Part shown: positions 63,324 through 64,000 of the stretch, one piece after another
Position numbering within the stretch: position 1 is the stretch's first letter
Layout of the letters: every line of letters starts with the position of its first letter
Position numbers and translations under genes: made by a program
DNA from: Salinisphaera hydrothermalis
Lineage (GTDB): Bacteria > Pseudomonadota > Gammaproteobacteria > Nevskiales > Salinisphaeraceae
Direction: 5' to 3' (one strand)
DNA: 64,000 bases
Assembly: GCF_040361195.1 (NCBI RefSeq)
Contig: NZ_APNE01000001.1
The notes under the pieces: generated by a model
What the model was told of the DNA's origin: nothing
What the model saw: the letters and a program-made list of their open reading frames with translations, nothing else
The model's database searches: none

Positions 63324-64000
63324 ATGAACCAGAAGACCATCATCGGGGCCGGGGCCGGTTTGGCGCTTGCGCTGGGTATGACCGCGGCGAATGCCGCGCC
63401 GGCATGGCAAGCCGGCGATATCATCGTGCGTGGTGGCGCGACCTGGGTCGTGCCCGACGAAAAAACCCACGGCAAATCGGGGACACTGGCGCCGGCGTTG
63501 CAGGGGACTCACGTATCGGTCGGCAACGACGTCAAGCCCAGCGTGACGCTGGCTTATATGGTGACCGACCATATCGATGTCGAACTGCTGGGTGCCTGGC
63601 CGTTCAAGCACGACGTATCGCTGTCAGGCGGCGCGCTGGGCGGTACCCGCCTGGGCTCGATCAAGCACCTGCCGCCGACACTGAGCGTCGATTACCACTT
63701 CAATACCGGGACACCCTTCTCGCCGTATGTCGGGGTGGGCATGAACTACACGATCTTCTTCGATGAGCACGTCGACGACCAGGCCAAAGCGGCCGGTGTG
63801 ACGGGCCTCGATCTGAGTAATTCGTTCGGCCCGGCCGCGCAGGTCGGCCTCGATTATCTGATCGGCGATCATTGGCTGGTGAATGCCAACGTGCGCTATC
63901 TGCAGATCGATACCAACGCCCATGTGCGAACCGCCGGCGGGGGGCGCACCAAGGTGAATCTCGACATCAACCCCTGGGTTTATACCGCCGCAGTCGGCTA
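63324..64000 (+). CDS. ompW: OmpW-family outer-membrane porin, 3' end cut by the window
   Basis: First 225 residues of an open frame that runs past base 64000. Signal peptide (MNQKTIIGAGAGLALALGMT...ANA, about 1-24), then eight-strand-barrel text: AGDIIVRGGATWVVP, PSVTLAYMVTDHIDVELLGAWPFKHDV, LSVDYHFN, SPYVGVGMNYTIFF and LNANVRYLQIDT-like strands are the OmpW pattern. GGGAG lies nine bases upstream of ATG. OmpW is FNR-regulated in enteric bacteria, matching the boxes upstream. A hydrophobic-molecule channel. Confidence 0.94.
   Translation, partial: MNQKTIIGAGAGLALALGMTAANAAPAWQAGDIIVRGGATWVVPDEKTHGKSGTLAPALQGTHVSVGNDVKPSVTLAYMVTDHIDVELLGAWPFKHDVSLSGGALGGTRLGSIKHLPPTLSVDYHFNTGTPFSPYVGVGMNYTIFFDEHVDDQAKAAGVTGLDLSNSFGPAAQVGLDYLIGDHWLVNANVRYLQIDTNAHVRTAGGGRTKVNLDINPWVYTAAVG

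Overview
The window is a GC-rich (roughly 65% by eye), densely coded chromosomal segment from a gammaproteobacterium. TtcA, PlsB, PrfC, PntAA/AB/B, CbpA-CbpM, a PhoP/PhoQ-like pair, UvrD, PriA, DusB and MlaA are the family versions usual in that class. A glucosylglycerate synthesis and phosphorolysis pair, two K+-channel-like proteins and a large investment in lipid enzymes suggest a halophilic or osmotically challenged marine organism; Salinisphaera or a relative is my guess, from impression only. No tRNA, rRNA, CRISPR array, prophage or intact transposase gene was found.

Layout. 1-3.6 kb: GpgS-like glycosyltransferase, an Ivy-type lysozyme inhibitor and a convergent GH13_18 sugar phosphorylase. 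3.8-7.4 kb: DUF945 protein, then mnmG behind a structured leader with a possible 36-codon upstream ORF. 7.5-16 kb: an oligopeptide ABC transporter (oppABCD) whose second ATPase (oppF) is displaced by a cardiolipin synthase, a repeat block and an EEP-family nuclease/phosphatase. 16-26 kb: a membrane-anchored amidohydrolase-like protein, an RRM RNA-binding protein, an M48 lipoprotein protease, uvrD, a GluR0-like ligand-gated channel, a SPOR protein with argS, and an LCM-type methyltransferase. 26.3-27.4 kb: repeat block B. 27.4-40.5 kb: priA, a Nudix hydrolase, pntAA-pntAB-pntB, a secreted unknown, an Xni-like exonuclease with a fructosamine-kinase-like protein, ttcA, an acyl desaturase behind a FabR/DesT-like dyad, and a voltage-gated-type channel with an NlpC/P60 lipoprotein. 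40.5-45.2 kb: ppx/gppA, repeat block C, prfC and a strongly structured intergenic RNA candidate. 45.2-53.6 kb: acylphosphatase, an unknown protein, a parB without parA, and an envelope-lipid run (acyltransferase, SDR, mlaA, WaaP/RIO-like kinase, plsB). 53.6-58.8 kb: sppA, an unknown, and a translationally coupled glycine-zipper/PepSY/phoP/phoQ set, then a BON lipoprotein. 58.9-64 kb: dusB, two universal stress proteins, cbpA-cbpM and a truncated ompW, with three FNR/Anr-type boxes in their upstream regions.

How it fits together. Most genes are housekeeping, but three themes recur: envelope lipid building and remodelling (cls, desaturase, acyltransferase/SDR, mlaA, plsB), ion and osmotic homeostasis (glucosylglycerate, two channels, transhydrogenase), and an oxygen-responsive stress module at the right end. 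The least explained items are the five-hairpin RNA candidate at about 45.03-45.21 kb, with its own + strand intrinsic terminator and no gene to serve, and a dispersed non-coding repeat family in tandem units of about 307 and 375-380 bp that even supplies the stop codon of ppx.
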